From the NCBI GenBank assembly GCA_023135025.1, contig JAGLTY010000116.1:1-6962 (forward strand): a DNA stretch of 6,962 nt, in the 5' to 3' direction. The DNA is from Bacteroidales bacterium (GTDB lineage Bacteria > Bacteroidota > Bacteroidia > Bacteroidales > GCA-2748055). Of this stretch, positions 6,451 to 6,962 are shown piece after piece. Numbering within the stretch: the stretch's first letter is position 1; each line of letters starts with the position of its first letter. The notes below the pieces were generated by a model, which was not told where the DNA came from, did no database searches, and saw only the letters and a list, made by a program, of their open reading frames with translations. The position numbers were made by a program, and so were the translations under genes.

Positions 6451-6962
6451 ATGCACAACATCATGCTGTTGCGATCCGAAAACTATCTTCTTGCTCTGAT
6501 CACGCTGTTTATTCTGAATGGCTGTACCGACAGGCAGCCAGATTCTCTTTCCGGATCGAAGCCAAACATTGTATTTATCCTGGCCGATGACCTGGGATGG
6601 GCCGATCTGCCTGTGTATGGTAACAGATTCAATGAAGCTCCACGCCTGTCACAAATGGCAGATGAAGGGATCCGGTTTACTGATGCCTATGCAGCCTGTC
6701 CGGTTTGCTCCCCCACCAGGGCCAGCATCATGAGCGGACAATATCCGGCCAGGGTGGGAATCATCGATTTCATTACCGGACACTGGCGGCCCTTCGAGGA
6801 GGTGATCGTACCTAAGAACAGGCAACAGTACCTGCCCCTGGAAATATTTACCATGGCAGAAGCCATGAAAGATGCCGGATACACCACCGGTTATTTCGGG
6901 AAATGGCACCTGGGAGGTGGAGAATATCTCCCCGAAAATCAGGGATTCGACAAGGCAAATGT
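6451..6962 (+). CDS. Family S1 sulfatase, lipoprotein (partial, 3' end outside window)
   Basis: An open frame of 170 codons runs off the right edge. The N-terminus has a hydrophobic segment (12-22) and lipobox LNGC with Cys25, so the enzyme is a probable extracytoplasmic lipoprotein. The catalytic N-domain is clear: PNIVFILADDLGW (38-50) with metal ligands Asp46 and Asp47, the sulfatase signature CSPTR (86-90) whose Cys86 should be matured to formylglycine, and GYFGKWHLG (127-135). S1 sulfatases hydrolyse sulfate esters; Bacteroidota use many to desulfate host or algal polysaccharides. Maturation needs a formylglycine-generating enzyme, not seen here. An in-frame TAA at 6433 makes 6451 the first possible ATG; 6463 is the alternative. 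Typical members have about 450-550 residues, so most is missing. Subfamily and substrate cannot be assigned. Confidence 0.93.
   Translation, partial: MHNIMLLRSENYLLALITLFILNGCTDRQPDSLSGSKPNIVFILADDLGWADLPVYGNRFNEAPRLSQMADEGIRFTDAYAACPVCSPTRASIMSGQYPARVGIIDFITGHWRPFEEVIVPKNRQQYLPLEIFTMAEAMKDAGYTTGYFGKWHLGGGEYLPENQGFDKAN

Overview
The window looks like a chromosomal segment from a glycan-degrading member of the Bacteroidota. This is inferred from two promoters with the Bacteroidota-type TAnnTTTG element, mostly A-rich leaders without a Shine-Dalgarno sequence, and a Tat-exported Gfo/Idh oxidoreductase, DUF1080 lipoprotein and sulfatase lying together. There are six protein genes, two of them cut by the window edges. 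I see no RNA gene, mobile element or CRISPR array.

Left half (1-4250): a two-gene minus-strand operon encodes the E2 (1888-3240) and the fused E1alpha-E1beta (1860 to beyond base 1) of a 2-oxoacid dehydrogenase complex. A GntR/HutC-type regulator (3484-4200) is transcribed divergently. The 243-bp region between E2 and the regulator holds two matching Bacteroidota promoters (TTTTC, 19 nt, TATATTTG), one facing each way. A HutC-consensus palindrome (3287-3302) covers the predicted E2 start site, and a second, unexplained 8-4-8 inverted repeat (3327-3346) covers the E2 -33 region. The simplest reading is a substrate-induced 2-oxoacid dehydrogenase whose regulator sits on the operon start site until it binds an effector through its UTRA domain. 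The substrate cannot be read from the sequence, and no E3 gene is in view. The regulator ends at a probable hairpin terminator (about 4207-4250).

Right half (4280-6962): a minus-strand pair encodes a Tat-exported Gfo/Idh/MocA oxidoreductase (4921-6300) and, 41 nt downstream, a DUF1080 lipoprotein (4280-4879). Divergent from them is a sulfatase lipoprotein (6451 to beyond the right edge). All three carry export signals. Together they suggest extracytoplasmic processing of sulfated or keto-sugar-containing glycans. Nothing in the sequence links this module to the 2-oxoacid dehydrogenase except proximity.

The most notable signals are the E2/regulator control region with its two stacked inverted repeats 42 bp apart, the unusual E1 (GDA in place of GDG, plus insertions) and a second, cysteine-bearing PSBD-like segment in E2.
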